64,000 bases of DNA from Treponema sp. OMZ 790 (GTDB lineage: Bacteria; Spirochaetota; Spirochaetia; Treponematales; Treponemataceae): assembly GCF_024181285.1 (NCBI RefSeq), contig NZ_CP051201.1:2728001-2792000 (forward strand), given 5' to 3'. Made by a program: the position numbers and the translations under genes. Numbering within the stretch: the first letter of the stretch is position 1; the number at the start of each line of letters is the position of its first letter. This document shows positions 42,178-50,898 of this stretch, piece by piece. A model generated the notes under the pieces. The model did no database searches and was not told where the DNA came from. It worked only from the letters and a program-made list of their open reading frames with translations.

Positions 42178-43092
42178 TTATTCGCATAAATTGTATGATT
42201 GACGAATTAAACTCACTATGTATTCAATATCGGAATCCGAATCAATATTTAATTCATAATCTCCATTTCCATGATGACCAATATTTGAAACATCTCTTAA
42301 TATCCCTTTTGAATCCGATATATTTCCTTTTGAAACATTTAGCCAGATTTTAATTTGATTTTTTTGAATGTTTATATCGCAAAAATTTGTCTTTCTTAAA
42401 AATGCAATATAAAGTTTTTTCGGTTTTATTGAAATATCATCACCGATATTCAGTATCATTGTTTTTAGCTTTTCATATAATTCTTGGATAGACTGTGAGC
42501 CGAATTCAATTTTTTCCCATTCAGTATAAACTTTTATTTCTTTATTTACGGCTTCAAGTTCTTCATTTGATTTTGAAATTGTTTTTATTGATTCGGCAGC
42601 ATTTTTTGTAATAATTTGTGTAAACGAAATAGTCTTATTCGCATATTTTTTTATTTCGTATAATTCGATGGGTAAATCCTTAAAAGCAATAGCTTCTCTT
42701 TGATAGGTAGTAAAGGAAGGCGCAATAAAAACAACCTTGGATTGTGTCCAGTCTATATCATTTCTTTTTAAATTTTTTCCGGTTGTTTCATTATATTCCA
42801 AAATAAAATCCGATTTATGATTAAGCATTAAAGATAAATACGCATAACCCTGATCGATCACACTAAAGTTTTTATCTCTTTTATATTCTATTATTACAAA
42901 TGAAGATGTAGTTTTATCAAAGCCCAGAGAATCAATGCAAAAATTTTCAATTACGAATTCCGTCTTTATAAATTCGCAATGTAATAACTCTTGCATATTT
43001 TTTTCACAGAGATTTTGAATCTCTTTTTCCAACTTAAAAGGTTCTTCTTTTATATAATTTAATTTTTCATTTTCCAAATTAAACAACGCCAT
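42178..43092 (-). CDS. DUF5655 protein with predicted PD-(D/E)XK nuclease domain
   Basis: A 304-residue protein in two parts. Residues about 20-160 look like a NucS/restriction-endonuclease fold: LCEKNMQELLHCEFIKTEFV, then IDSLGFDKTTSSFVIIEYKR with D and E-x-K, and a Gln at DQGYAYLSLML. Residues about 205-304 match DUF5655 (LYEKLKTMILNIGDDISIKP, then KKLYIAFLRKTNFCDI). Often these occur in defence-type neighbourhoods, but the sequence shows no partner methylase here. The ATG at 43092 has AGGAGA. Confidence 0.78.
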   Translation of the reverse strand: MALFNLENEKLNYIKEEPFKLEKEIQNLCEKNMQELLHCEFIKTEFVIENFCIDSLGFDKTTSSFVIIEYKRDKNFSVIDQGYAYLSLMLNHKSDFILEYNETTGKNLKRNDIDWTQSKVVFIAPSFTTYQREAIAFKDLPIELYEIKKYANKTISFTQIITKNAAESIKTISKSNEELEAVNKEIKVYTEWEKIEFGSQSIQELYEKLKTMILNIGDDISIKPKKLYIAFLRKTNFCDINIQKNQIKIWLNVSKGNISDSKGILRDVSNIGHHGNGDYELNIDSDSDIEYIVSLIRQSYNLCE

Positions 43093-43263
43093 TTATTTCT
43101 CCTTTCTTGGTTATCTATCTAACGAATATTAGGCTACCGCTATTATATATCAGTTAATAACCTTTTCCAACCGATTAATCTCTCTTTTTAGGTGTTTTTT
43201 ATTAGTTTAGAATAGTTCACCGGCAAAACCGTTATAATCTTCAAATACGGGAGGCCTCACATA

Positions 43264-43746
43264 TTAAAACCGGCGGTTTAAAATTCCGGAATAACCCCCT
43301 TCGTAGTTATGAGCCTTCTCAATTAACGGCCCCTTTGCACCCATCGTAAATGCAATGTTGCTGCTGCGGATAGCAAGCAGGTACATGCCGAGTTTGATGT
43401 CAAGAAAGTCCATCATCTTTTTTGTCAAGCGAATGATTCCGGTTTCCGATATATCAATCCAACAATAGAAACGCCCTTTGTATTTGATAAACTCACCGCA
43501 GCCGGAAGCATAGTTTTGCAGATTTGGGTTATCGGTTAAAATGTGTCCGAGTGTTGAAGGCTCAAGCAAGCCTTTTCGGGTGATACAAAAGCCTCCGGTT
43601 TTTTTGCTTCCCGTAAAAAGGTATATTTTTGTATCGGCGGTGATGTCGTATTCTTCCACCGCCTGAGTAGGAATCTGAACCGTTCCGTCTTGTTTTATCA
43701 GCGATTTTCCGAAAATAAACTTTCCGCCCTTGGTTATTTGCGGCAT
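43264..43746 (-). CDS. Hypothetical protein, possible SpoVT/AbrB-like fold
   Basis: A 160-residue protein with beta-rich order: GKFIFGKSLIKQDGTVQIPT, then QAVEEYDITADTKIYLFTGS, similar in rhythm to AbrB-like swapped-hairpin domains (a GTVQIP strand before an EYDI turn). A second half has SNIAFTMGAKGPLIEKAHNY. It might bind DNA, but this is weak. AAAGGAGG precedes ATG 43746. It is divergent from the TetR gene at 43928, sharing the intergenic region. Confidence 0.5.
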   Translation of the reverse strand: MPQITKGGKFIFGKSLIKQDGTVQIPTQAVEEYDITADTKIYLFTGSKKTGGFCITRKGLLEPSTLGHILTDNPNLQNYASGCGEFIKYKGRFYCWIDISETGIIRLTKKMMDFLDIKLGMYLLAIRSSNIAFTMGAKGPLIEKAHNYEGGYSGILNRRF

Positions 43747-43864
43747 ACCGCCTCCTTTTGTGTTGTTTGTGGAATAAATTATTACATATCAAATCAATAA
43801 AATCAAGATGCAAATACTATTGAATTTTTAACCGGATAACTATAATAAATTTTGTTTACCTCTA

Positions 43865-43893
43865 TTGACAAATATTGAATAAAGATTTATTAT
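43865..43893 (+). promoter_or_regulatory. Promoter of the TetR gene with operator half-site
   Basis: A perfect TTGACA (43865-43870) and TATTAT (43888-43893) lie 17 bases apart. The spacer begins AATATTGAAT, the same word that makes up each arm of the palindrome at 44577-44602. This suggests the TetR protein binds both places. Confidence 0.7.
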
Positions 43894-43927
43894 TAAATCA
43901 TAACTCAGTTTTAAGATAGGGTAAAAA

Positions 43928-44500
43928 ATGGCTCAAGTATTAAAAGAAGAAATTAAAAATAAAATTCTCGCTTCGGCGGTAAAGGTCTTTTATGAAAAAG
44001 ATTATAGGTCTGCAAAACTCACAGACATTGCGGAAAAAGCCGATGTTCCCGTCGCCCTTATTTACACATATTTTAAAGATAAAGCTTCTTTGTTTGACGA
44101 AACGGTCGGCGGTATTCTTAATCGAATTATTAAAATGATGGAAGATGAAGAAAAAATGGAAGCCGGCAGCCCTTACGAAAGATTTACCCAAGGCGGAGGC
44201 ATTCAGCTTCCGGAGCTTTTACGGGAAAGAATCAAGCTCATTATTTTAATTGATAAAAGTTCGGGAACCAAGCATGAAAATGCAAAAGATATGTGGGTTA
44301 AGCGGTTGGAGCAGCATATAAAAGACGGCTTAAAACGGTATTCAAAAACAAAACACGATCCCATGCTTGCCCATATCTTAGCAAATAATTATGTGGAAAA
44401 TCTGATGGAAATTGCACGGCATTACAAAAATGAAAAATGGGCCGAAGATATGCTCTTTGTTCTTAATAAATGCTATTTTAACGGCGTTGAATCACTGTAA
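43928..44500 (+). CDS. TetR/AcrR family transcriptional regulator
   Basis: A 190-residue TetR protein. The helix-turn-helix is KNKILASAVKVFYEKDYRSA, then KLTDIAEKADVPVALIYTYF (residues 9-50). The C-terminal ligand domain is divergent. It precedes a five-gene transport operon on the same strand by 154 bases. An AT-rich perfect palindrome lies in that interval, and a half-site in its own promoter, so it probably represses both the operon and itself. The inducer is unknown. Confidence 0.88.
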   Translation: MAQVLKEEIKNKILASAVKVFYEKDYRSAKLTDIAEKADVPVALIYTYFKDKASLFDETVGGILNRIIKMMEDEEKMEAGSPYERFTQGGGIQLPELLRERIKLIILIDKSSGTKHENAKDMWVKRLEQHIKDGLKRYSKTKHDPMLAHILANNYVENLMEIARHYKNEKWAEDMLFVLNKCYFNGVESL

Positions 44501-44576
44501 TTTAAATGTCCGCATTTTGTGAGGATGAAAAACGATAAAAACTGACTTTGAAGTTAGTTAGAGAAAACTTTTAGCT

Positions 44577-44602
44577 TAATATTGAATTAAAATTCAATAT
44601 TA
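44577..44602. promoter_or_regulatory. Palindromic operator before the ABC/ECF operon
   Basis: TAATATTGAATT (44577-44588) and AATTCAATATTA (44591-44602) are exact complements with a two-base centre. A TATTAT at 44598-44603 overlaps it and could be the -10 of the operon. It lies 52 bases before the ATG of the first ABC gene. Confidence 0.65.
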
Positions 44603-44654
44603 TTCAATTTTACAAATGGATTTAGGACTGCAAAAATTTTTTATAGAGGTAGAT

Positions 44655-46418
44655 ATGAATGAAAAAGAATTGAAAAAACAGGTAACAGGTAAAAACTTTT
44701 TACCCAATCTGCTGCTTGCGCTTAAAATAGTATTTGACCTGATACCGCAGGTTTTATTGGTGCTGATGATAAGCAAATTATTTTCAAAAGAAATTACACA
44801 ACCGCATTTTAAAATGTTCATTACGGGTATGCTGATTTCTTTTGTTTTAAAAGCTGTGTTTAACTATCTTGCAACAAAGACAGCTCATGATAGAGCTTTC
44901 GGCAAATTGACGGAGTTACGGCTTGCAATAATCGATCACTTAAAAAAACTCACTTTAGGCTTTTTTAAAAAGCATAACACGGGCGAGCTTACCAGTATTA
45001 TCGAACACGATGTAGAGCAAGTCGAAATATATCTTGCTCACGGGCTTCCTGAAATTATGTCGGCAACCCTTCTTCCCGCCTTGGTTTTTATTGCAATGCT
45101 GTTTATAGATTACAGACTTGCTTTGATAATGATTGCAGGGGTTCCGCTCATGTTTCTTGTAAAACAATTATCCGCAAAGACAATGCAAAAAAGATTTCAA
45201 ATGTATTTTTCGAGAGAAATGAAGATGAGGGAAGACATGATGGAATATGTAAAAAACATTTCCGTCATAAAGGCTTTTGCAAAAGAAGAAAACTTTAGCG
45301 GACAAACTTTGGCTTCTGCACGATCTTATGTTCAGGATGTAAAAAAGAGTATGGGAGCCGTTACGGGTCCGATGGTTCTCATAGATATTTTTATGGAAGC
45401 CGGAACTGTTGCGGTTATGATTTTAGGAAGCATTTTGCTCTTACATCAAAATATTTCTACGGCGCAATTTATACTGTCCGTTATTTTATCTTCGGTCTTT
45501 GTGTCGGCGATAAGTAAAACGGCAACCCTTCATCATTTTTCCATCGTGTTTACCGAAAAAATCAAAAGCATAGCCAAGATTTTATGTGCTCCTCTTTCAA
45601 AAGAAAAAATCAGCGAACAATTAAAACCCGGCGACATAGAATTTACAAATGTAAATTTTAGGTACGAAAAAGACGGCTTTGCCTTACAAGATATCAATTT
45701 AAAATTTACAGAAACCGGTTTAAATGCTCTTGTCGGTCCGAGCGGCTGCGGTAAAAGTACCCTTGCAAATCTCATTATGGGTTTTTGGGATGTCGATTCA
45801 GGTTTGCTCACCATTTCGGGCAAAGATATTTCGCGCTATGACACGGACAGTATTTCCACCCTTATAGGAAGTGTCCAGCAGGAAGTTATCCTTTTTAATA
45901 TGAGTATCTTTGAAAATATCGCAATCGGTAAGGCGGGAGCTTCTGAAGCGGAAGTTATAGAAGCCGCTAAAAAAGCACGTTGCCACGATTTTATTTCCGC
46001 CCTGCCTAAGGGCTACAACACAAAAACCGGCGAGATGGGCGTAAAACTTTCAGGCGGAGAAAAACAGCGCATTTCCATCGCACGAATGATTCTTAAAAAT
46101 GCTCCGATTTTAATTTTGGATGAAGCGATGGCCGCCGTCGACAGCGAAAACGAAAAACTCATAAACGAAGCCGTCGAAGAATTAAGAAAAAATAAAACGG
46201 TCATCACGATAGCCCATCATCTGAACACAATCCGCAACGCCGATCAAATTGTAGTTATGGACAAGGGCCGCATTTTGGATTCGGGAACACATACCGAATT
46301 GATAAACCGCTGTCCCTTTTATAAAGAAATGGTAGACGCTCAAAATAAAGTAGACGGGTGGAAAGTTGCAGGGGAATTATGGGAGTATTTATGTATAAAG
46401 AATTATTTGCATGTTTGA
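44655..46418 (+). CDS. ABC transporter ATP-binding/permease protein, subunit A
   Basis: A 587-residue half-transporter: six membrane segments (about 20-300), then an ATPase domain with Walker A GPSGCGKSTLANLI near 365, Q-loop SVQQEVILFN, signature LSGGEKQRISIARM near 468, Walker B LILDEAMAAVDSE, and H-loop IAHHLNT. The start at 44655 has GAGGT seven bases upstream. It overlaps the next subunit's start by tens of bases, so the two act as a heterodimer. The pair resembles YbtP/YbtQ-type transporters, some of which import siderophores despite exporter folds. Direction and substrate are not shown. Confidence 0.9.
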   Translation: MNEKELKKQVTGKNFLPNLLLALKIVFDLIPQVLLVLMISKLFSKEITQPHFKMFITGMLISFVLKAVFNYLATKTAHDRAFGKLTELRLAIIDHLKKLTLGFFKKHNTGELTSIIEHDVEQVEIYLAHGLPEIMSATLLPALVFIAMLFIDYRLALIMIAGVPLMFLVKQLSAKTMQKRFQMYFSREMKMREDMMEYVKNISVIKAFAKEENFSGQTLASARSYVQDVKKSMGAVTGPMVLIDIFMEAGTVAVMILGSILLLHQNISTAQFILSVILSSVFVSAISKTATLHHFSIVFTEKIKSIAKILCAPLSKEKISEQLKPGDIEFTNVNFRYEKDGFALQDINLKFTETGLNALVGPSGCGKSTLANLIMGFWDVDSGLLTISGKDISRYDTDSISTLIGSVQQEVILFNMSIFENIAIGKAGASEAEVIEAAKKARCHDFISALPKGYNTKTGEMGVKLSGGEKQRISIARMILKNAPILILDEAMAAVDSENEKLINEAVEELRKNKTVITIAHHLNTIRNADQIVVMDKGRILDSGTHTELINRCPFYKEMVDAQNKVDGWKVAGELWEYLCIKNYLHV

Positions 46419-48106
46419 GTAAGAAGGGAAAAATCGATGTATGTATTTCATCATTGTTTTTTACATTGTACGGATTAAGCTCCGTGGGAATGCTTCTTAC
46501 GGTGTTTTCGATTTTGTTTAAGATTAATGAGGGAACTCAAGTTGAGGGGCTCTATGTTGATTTTGCGGTTTTGATAGGCTTGGTCATTTTTAAGGGTCTT
46601 TGCAATATGATTGCAGACTTAAAAAAACACGGGGCGGGTTTTGATGTGGTGCAGCAAATAAGGGAGCGTATGATTGTAAAATTAAAACTCTTTAGTTTGG
46701 GCTTTTATACGAATGAGCGGTTGGGAGAATTAAACACGATTCTTCATAAGGATGTGGACAATATGTCGATGGTGGTAGGGCACATGTGGCCCAGGATGTT
46801 CGGCGATTTTCTTATCGCCCTTGCGGTTTTTACAGGTCTTGCCCTCATCAATCTGAAGTTTGCTCTTATTATGGCAGCTTCGCTTCCACTTGCACTTTTC
46901 TATCTTTTTTACACAATTAAAAAGGCGCAAAAAATTGAAAGCCGAAACAACTCGGCTCTCGCCGATATGGTAAGTTTATTTGTCGAGTATGTGCGCGGTA
47001 TTCCCGTATTAAAAAGTTTTTCGCATAATAAGAGCCTTGACAATGAACTTTTTGAAAAGACAAAAACCTTCGGCGAAACAAGCAAAACTTCTTCCCGATT
47101 TAAGGCAAGACAGCTTTCAGTTTTTTCGTTTTTAATCGATGCAGGATATTTTGTGCTTTTGGTTTATTCAGGCCGTGCCGCACTTAAAGGGAGTATTAAT
47201 GTACTTGACTTTATGATTATCGCTGTAGTTTCAAAAGAATTTTATAAACCCTTTGCGGCTATGGAAACTCACTACATGTATTATGTGTCGGCGGTAGACA
47301 GCTATCACCGATTAGGTAAAATTCTTCATGCCGAGGTAATAGCCGATAAAACGGACGGCATCATTCCTTTACAAAACGATATTGTTTTTGAAGATGTGGA
47401 ATTTTCTTATGAAGAAGATGAGTTTAAAATGGAAAAGGTAAGTTTTACCGTTCCGGAGAAAACAATGACGGCTCTCGCAGGAGAATCGGGAAGCGGTAAG
47501 ACGACAATAACGAATTTGCTTTTGCGGTTTTACGATGTACAAGCAGGGAGCATTAAGATCGGCGGTGCCGATATCCGCGATATTCCCTATGACGAGCTTT
47601 TGGACAGAATCGGTATTGTTATGCAAAACGTACAGCTTTTCGATAACACTATCGAAGAAAATATCCGCGTGGGGAAAAAAGGTGCTTCCAAAGAAGAAAT
47701 TATTGAAGCCTGCAAAAAAGCGAGGATACACGATTTTATTATGAGCCTTCCCGATAATTACGCAACCGATATAGGCGAAAACGGCGGTCTCTTATCCGGC
47801 GGACAGCGTCAGCGTATTTCGATTGCACGAGCTTTTTTAAAAGACGCTCCGATTTTAATTCTCGATGAGATGACAAGCAATGTCGACCCCGTAAACGAAT
47901 CCCTTATTCAAGAAGCAATCACAGAGCTTTCAAAAAACAGAACGGTACTGGTCATCGCTCATCATTTAAAGACTATCCAAAAAGCGGATCAAATCCTCGT
48001 ATTCCGAAAGGGAAGCCTTGTCGAAAAAGGAAAACACGATGAGCTTTTAAAAAACGGAACTTACTACAAGCGGCTTTGGAAAGCGCAGTGCGGGAGCGGC
48101 AGGTGA
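46391..48106 (+). CDS. ABC transporter ATP-binding/permease protein, subunit B
   Basis: A 571-residue half-transporter that pairs with subunit A. The membrane domain covers about residues 15-290. ATPase motifs: Walker A GESGSGKTTITNLL near 366, Q-loop IVMQNVQLFD, signature LSGGQRQRISIARA near 470, Walker B LILDEMTSNVDP, H-loop IAHHLKT. Starts at ATG 46391 or ATG 46379, both within the end of the preceding gene; the overlap indicates translational coupling. The Glu after Walker B is present in both subunits, so both sites may hydrolyse ATP. The next gene starts inside its stop codon. Confidence 0.9.
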   Translation: MYKELFACLSKKGKIDVCISSLFFTLYGLSSVGMLLTVFSILFKINEGTQVEGLYVDFAVLIGLVIFKGLCNMIADLKKHGAGFDVVQQIRERMIVKLKLFSLGFYTNERLGELNTILHKDVDNMSMVVGHMWPRMFGDFLIALAVFTGLALINLKFALIMAASLPLALFYLFYTIKKAQKIESRNNSALADMVSLFVEYVRGIPVLKSFSHNKSLDNELFEKTKTFGETSKTSSRFKARQLSVFSFLIDAGYFVLLVYSGRAALKGSINVLDFMIIAVVSKEFYKPFAAMETHYMYYVSAVDSYHRLGKILHAEVIADKTDGIIPLQNDIVFEDVEFSYEEDEFKMEKVSFTVPEKTMTALAGESGSGKTTITNLLLRFYDVQAGSIKIGGADIRDIPYDELLDRIGIVMQNVQLFDNTIEENIRVGKKGASKEEIIEACKKARIHDFIMSLPDNYATDIGENGGLLSGGQRQRISIARAFLKDAPILILDEMTSNVDPVNESLIQEAITELSKNRTVLVIAHHLKTIQKADQILVFRKGSLVEKGKHDELLKNGTYYKRLWKAQCGSGR

Positions 48107-49584
48107 TTTTACTAAAAAATATTTCATATAAAACAGCTTCGGGCATTCTCATTCTCGACAACATAAACCTCGAAATAAAGAGGGGTGAATTTGTTGTTAT
48201 CACCGGAAAAAGCGGGAGCGGTAAAAGCACTCTCGGCTCCGTTATCAACGGACTCATCGCTCATTATTATGACGGAACTTTAACGGGCGAGGCTTATCTA
48301 AACGGAAAAGATATAAACAGCTTGGAGCTTCCGCAAATAGGCCGCATGGCAGGCTCTGTATTCCAAGACCCGCGAAGTCAGTTTTTTATGACCGATCCAT
48401 TTAGCGAAGCGGCATTCGGATGCAGCAATATGTTTTTGAGCAGGGAAGAAATATTAAAAAGGGTAGACAAAACTTTGGAGCTGTTTGGAATATCTCACCT
48501 GAAAGAAAGAAATATCTTTAAACTTTCAAGCGGTGAAAAACAAAAACTGGCTATAGCTTCATGCTATGCGATGTCGCCCGAGATTTATTTATTCGATGAG
48601 CCTACAGCTAATTTGGATATTCATTCCATTTTTGATTTGGAAAAAATTTTACGCAGTTTAAAAGAAGAAGGAAAAACGATCATTATTTTGGAACATAGAT
48701 TATTTTATCTTTCAAGTCTATGCGAGCGTATGCTTGTTATGGATAAGGGAAAAATTACGGGCGAATATTCAAAAGCGGAATTTTTTCAGCTGCAAAAAAA
48801 TAAAAATATACGAAACATATATTTGGAAAATATCGAACCGGCTAATTGTAAAAATCTTATCAAAAAAAATTCTCCGCTGTTTGAAATAAAAAATATTTCA
48901 TATTCACATTCAAAACAAGAAAAATTTGATGTGCTCAAAGACATAAATATAAAGGCTTATAAAAAAGAAATTATAGGTATTATAGGTGAGAACGGAGCCG
49001 GTAAAACAAGCCTTGCTAAATTGTGTACAGGTTTGCTAAAAGAAAAAGATGGAAGTATTTTGATTGAAGAAAAGAAGCAGAGCTATAAAAAAAGATTAGG
49101 GAGTATTTATTTTGTAATGCAGGATTCCGATTTTCAACTTTTCGGTAATACCGTAAAAGATGAATTGGATATAGGAAAAAAGGAAGGTCTTAGCGATGCG
49201 AAAAAAGAATCCGTTTTATCCGATTTTGAAATTTTAGATTTAAAAGAACGGCATCCTCTTGCCCTATCAAGAGGACAAAAGCAAAGGCTCACCATTGCTG
49301 CAGCTTTTTGTACTGACTGTAAGATAATTTTTTTGGATGAACCGACAAGCGGATTGGATAAGCATTCTATGGACTTGGTTTCTAAAACCGTTTTAACTGC
49401 TGCAAAATCAGGCAAACTTATATTTGTAATATCGCACGATTATGAATTTTTAATGTCCGTTTGCAGCAGAATTATTTATTTAAAAAGCGGAAGACTGCAA
49501 TCCGATTTTAATTTAGATGATGCCGGTAAGACAAAACTTTGGGAACTTTTAAACAAAGGGCGTCTTATAAAAAAGGAAATGTAA
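48103..49584 (+). CDS. Energy-coupling factor ATPase, two ATPase domains in one chain
   Basis: A 493-residue fusion of two ABC ATPases, the A1/A2 pair of an ECF importer. Domain 1: Walker A GKSGSGKSTLGSVI near residue 35, signature KLSSGEKQKLAIAS near 145, Walker B EIYLFDEPTANLD. Domain 2: Walker A GENGAGKTSLAKLC near 300, LSRGQKQRLTIAAA near 390, IIFLDEPTSGLDK. The most likely start is GTG 48103, whose GTGA overlaps the stop of subunit B and has GGGAG upstream. The product energises the T and S components that follow. Confidence 0.9.
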   Translation: MILLKNISYKTASGILILDNINLEIKRGEFVVITGKSGSGKSTLGSVINGLIAHYYDGTLTGEAYLNGKDINSLELPQIGRMAGSVFQDPRSQFFMTDPFSEAAFGCSNMFLSREEILKRVDKTLELFGISHLKERNIFKLSSGEKQKLAIASCYAMSPEIYLFDEPTANLDIHSIFDLEKILRSLKEEGKTIIILEHRLFYLSSLCERMLVMDKGKITGEYSKAEFFQLQKNKNIRNIYLENIEPANCKNLIKKNSPLFEIKNISYSHSKQEKFDVLKDINIKAYKKEIIGIIGENGAGKTSLAKLCTGLLKEKDGSILIEEKKQSYKKRLGSIYFVMQDSDFQLFGNTVKDELDIGKKEGLSDAKKESVLSDFEILDLKERHPLALSRGQKQRLTIAAAFCTDCKIIFLDEPTSGLDKHSMDLVSKTVLTAAKSGKLIFVISHDYEFLMSVCSRIIYLKSGRLQSDFNLDDAGKTKLWELLNKGRLIKKEM

Positions 49585-49585
49585 A

Positions 49586-50302
49586 ATGAACACAAAAAGA
49601 AATTTAGATCCGAGGACGGTACTCGGCATTGTATGTATTTTTATTTTTCTCGGCCTTGCCGTAAATAAGCCCTTTCCTTCGCATGTTTTACTTATTGTCT
49701 GTAATTTTTATTTATGGGATGTGAGAGCTTATCGTGAATCTATTTTGTACAGCGGAATGTATATCGTCATTGCCGTTTCGATGTTTTATATTCATTATAT
49801 TCCGAATTCGACAGCTGTCTTAATGATTGTATCTTTAAGTTATTTTATTCAAAAATTCGTTATTGCAATTATGATGATTGTATTTTTAAAAAAGAAAACT
49901 TCAATGCCCTATATTATATCGGCTATGCAAACGATGAAGTTCCCAAACATAATAGCGATTCCTTTAATCGTTGTGTTTAGATATCTTACGTCTTTAAAAG
50001 AAGATTACGGATGCTTAAAGGATAGTTTAAAAATAAGGGGAATTTCTACTTCAGGTTTTCGTTTTTTGATTCATCCTATTCGGTCGATGGAACTTATAAT
50101 TGTTCCGATTTTGTTTAGAAGTCTCCGCATAGCCGAGGAACTTTCAACATCGGTTTTGCTTAGAGGAATTGAAAACTATAAAAACAGAACAAATATCTAT
50201 CCGCTTAAATTTACAAAAACGGATTTTGTATACGGATTATGTACGGCTATTGCTGCAAGTGCAGTATTGTACTTGCAGTTTAGTAATATAAAAATTTTTT
50301 AA
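49586..50302 (+). CDS. Energy-coupling factor transporter transmembrane component (EcfT/CbiQ)
   Basis: A 238-residue membrane protein of the EcfT type, which bridges the ATPases and the substrate-specific S component. About five hydrophobic segments precede the cytoplasmic coupling helices, where the Ala-Arg-Gly signature has the form LKIRGISTSG near residue 148, and a second related ELSTSVLLRGIEN lies near 198. It starts one base after the ATPase gene stops, with AAGGAAAT as ribosome site, so the genes are one operon. Confidence 0.88.
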   Translation: MNTKRNLDPRTVLGIVCIFIFLGLAVNKPFPSHVLLIVCNFYLWDVRAYRESILYSGMYIVIAVSMFYIHYIPNSTAVLMIVSLSYFIQKFVIAIMMIVFLKKKTSMPYIISAMQTMKFPNIIAIPLIVVFRYLTSLKEDYGCLKDSLKIRGISTSGFRFLIHPIRSMELIIVPILFRSLRIAEELSTSVLLRGIENYKNRTNIYPLKFTKTDFVYGLCTAIAASAVLYLQFSNIKIF

Positions 50303-50316
50303 GGAGATACGATAAT

Positions 50317-50898
50317 ATGGAAACAAAGACAAACAAATTGAATGCGCGGGATTTTATTTTTATCGGAATCTTTGCGGCGGTTGCACTATTGATTTTCTTT
50401 ATTACGGGAGCGATAGCTGCATTAACTCTTTTCGGAACGATAGCCAATATTCCGATTACTCTCTTTTTTGTATCGGTAGCATTTATGTTGGCAGTATCGA
50501 AGGTAAGAAAAACGGGCGTCTTTTTTATTATGGGAATTATTATCGTTTTACCGGGATTTATGGCGGCAAACGGAATCGGTGTCGGCCTTTCAATTATCGG
50601 CTGGTTCATTGCGGAAGTCCTTGCGTCAACGATGAAGTACAAAGATAAAAAAGCAATCATACTGCCCTATGTACTGGGTGCCACATTGCAGACAGCTTTG
50701 TTTACTCTGCCTATGTATATTTCGCACGGGGAATATTTGATTCAGCGGCAGGAAATCCTTCACTTAACCGATGAAGCCTTGTCACAGTATTTACAATTTT
50801 TTTCATGGCCGGTTTATGGTTCGATGGTTGCACTAACGGTTGTAACAAGTTTTGCCGGTGCTAAAGTCTCTATGCGGATGTTGAAACCCTTATCTTAA
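50317..50898 (+). CDS. MptD/Trep_Strep family ECF transporter S component
   Basis: A 193-residue membrane protein of six hydrophobic segments (FIFIGIFAAVALLIFFITGA at the start, then IPITLFFVSVAFMLAVSKVR). It matches the small S-component family shared between Treponema and Streptococcus. S components bind the substrate, often a vitamin or metal-related molecule; which one cannot be told. AAGGAGAT precedes ATG 50317. Its stop overlaps the end of sbcC, convergent, by a few bases with no terminator in between. Confidence 0.85.
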   Translation: METKTNKLNARDFIFIGIFAAVALLIFFITGAIAALTLFGTIANIPITLFFVSVAFMLAVSKVRKTGVFFIMGIIIVLPGFMAANGIGVGLSIIGWFIAEVLASTMKYKDKKAIILPYVLGATLQTALFTLPMYISHGEYLIQRQEILHLTDEALSQYLQFFSWPVYGSMVALTVVTSFAGAKVSMRMLKPLS

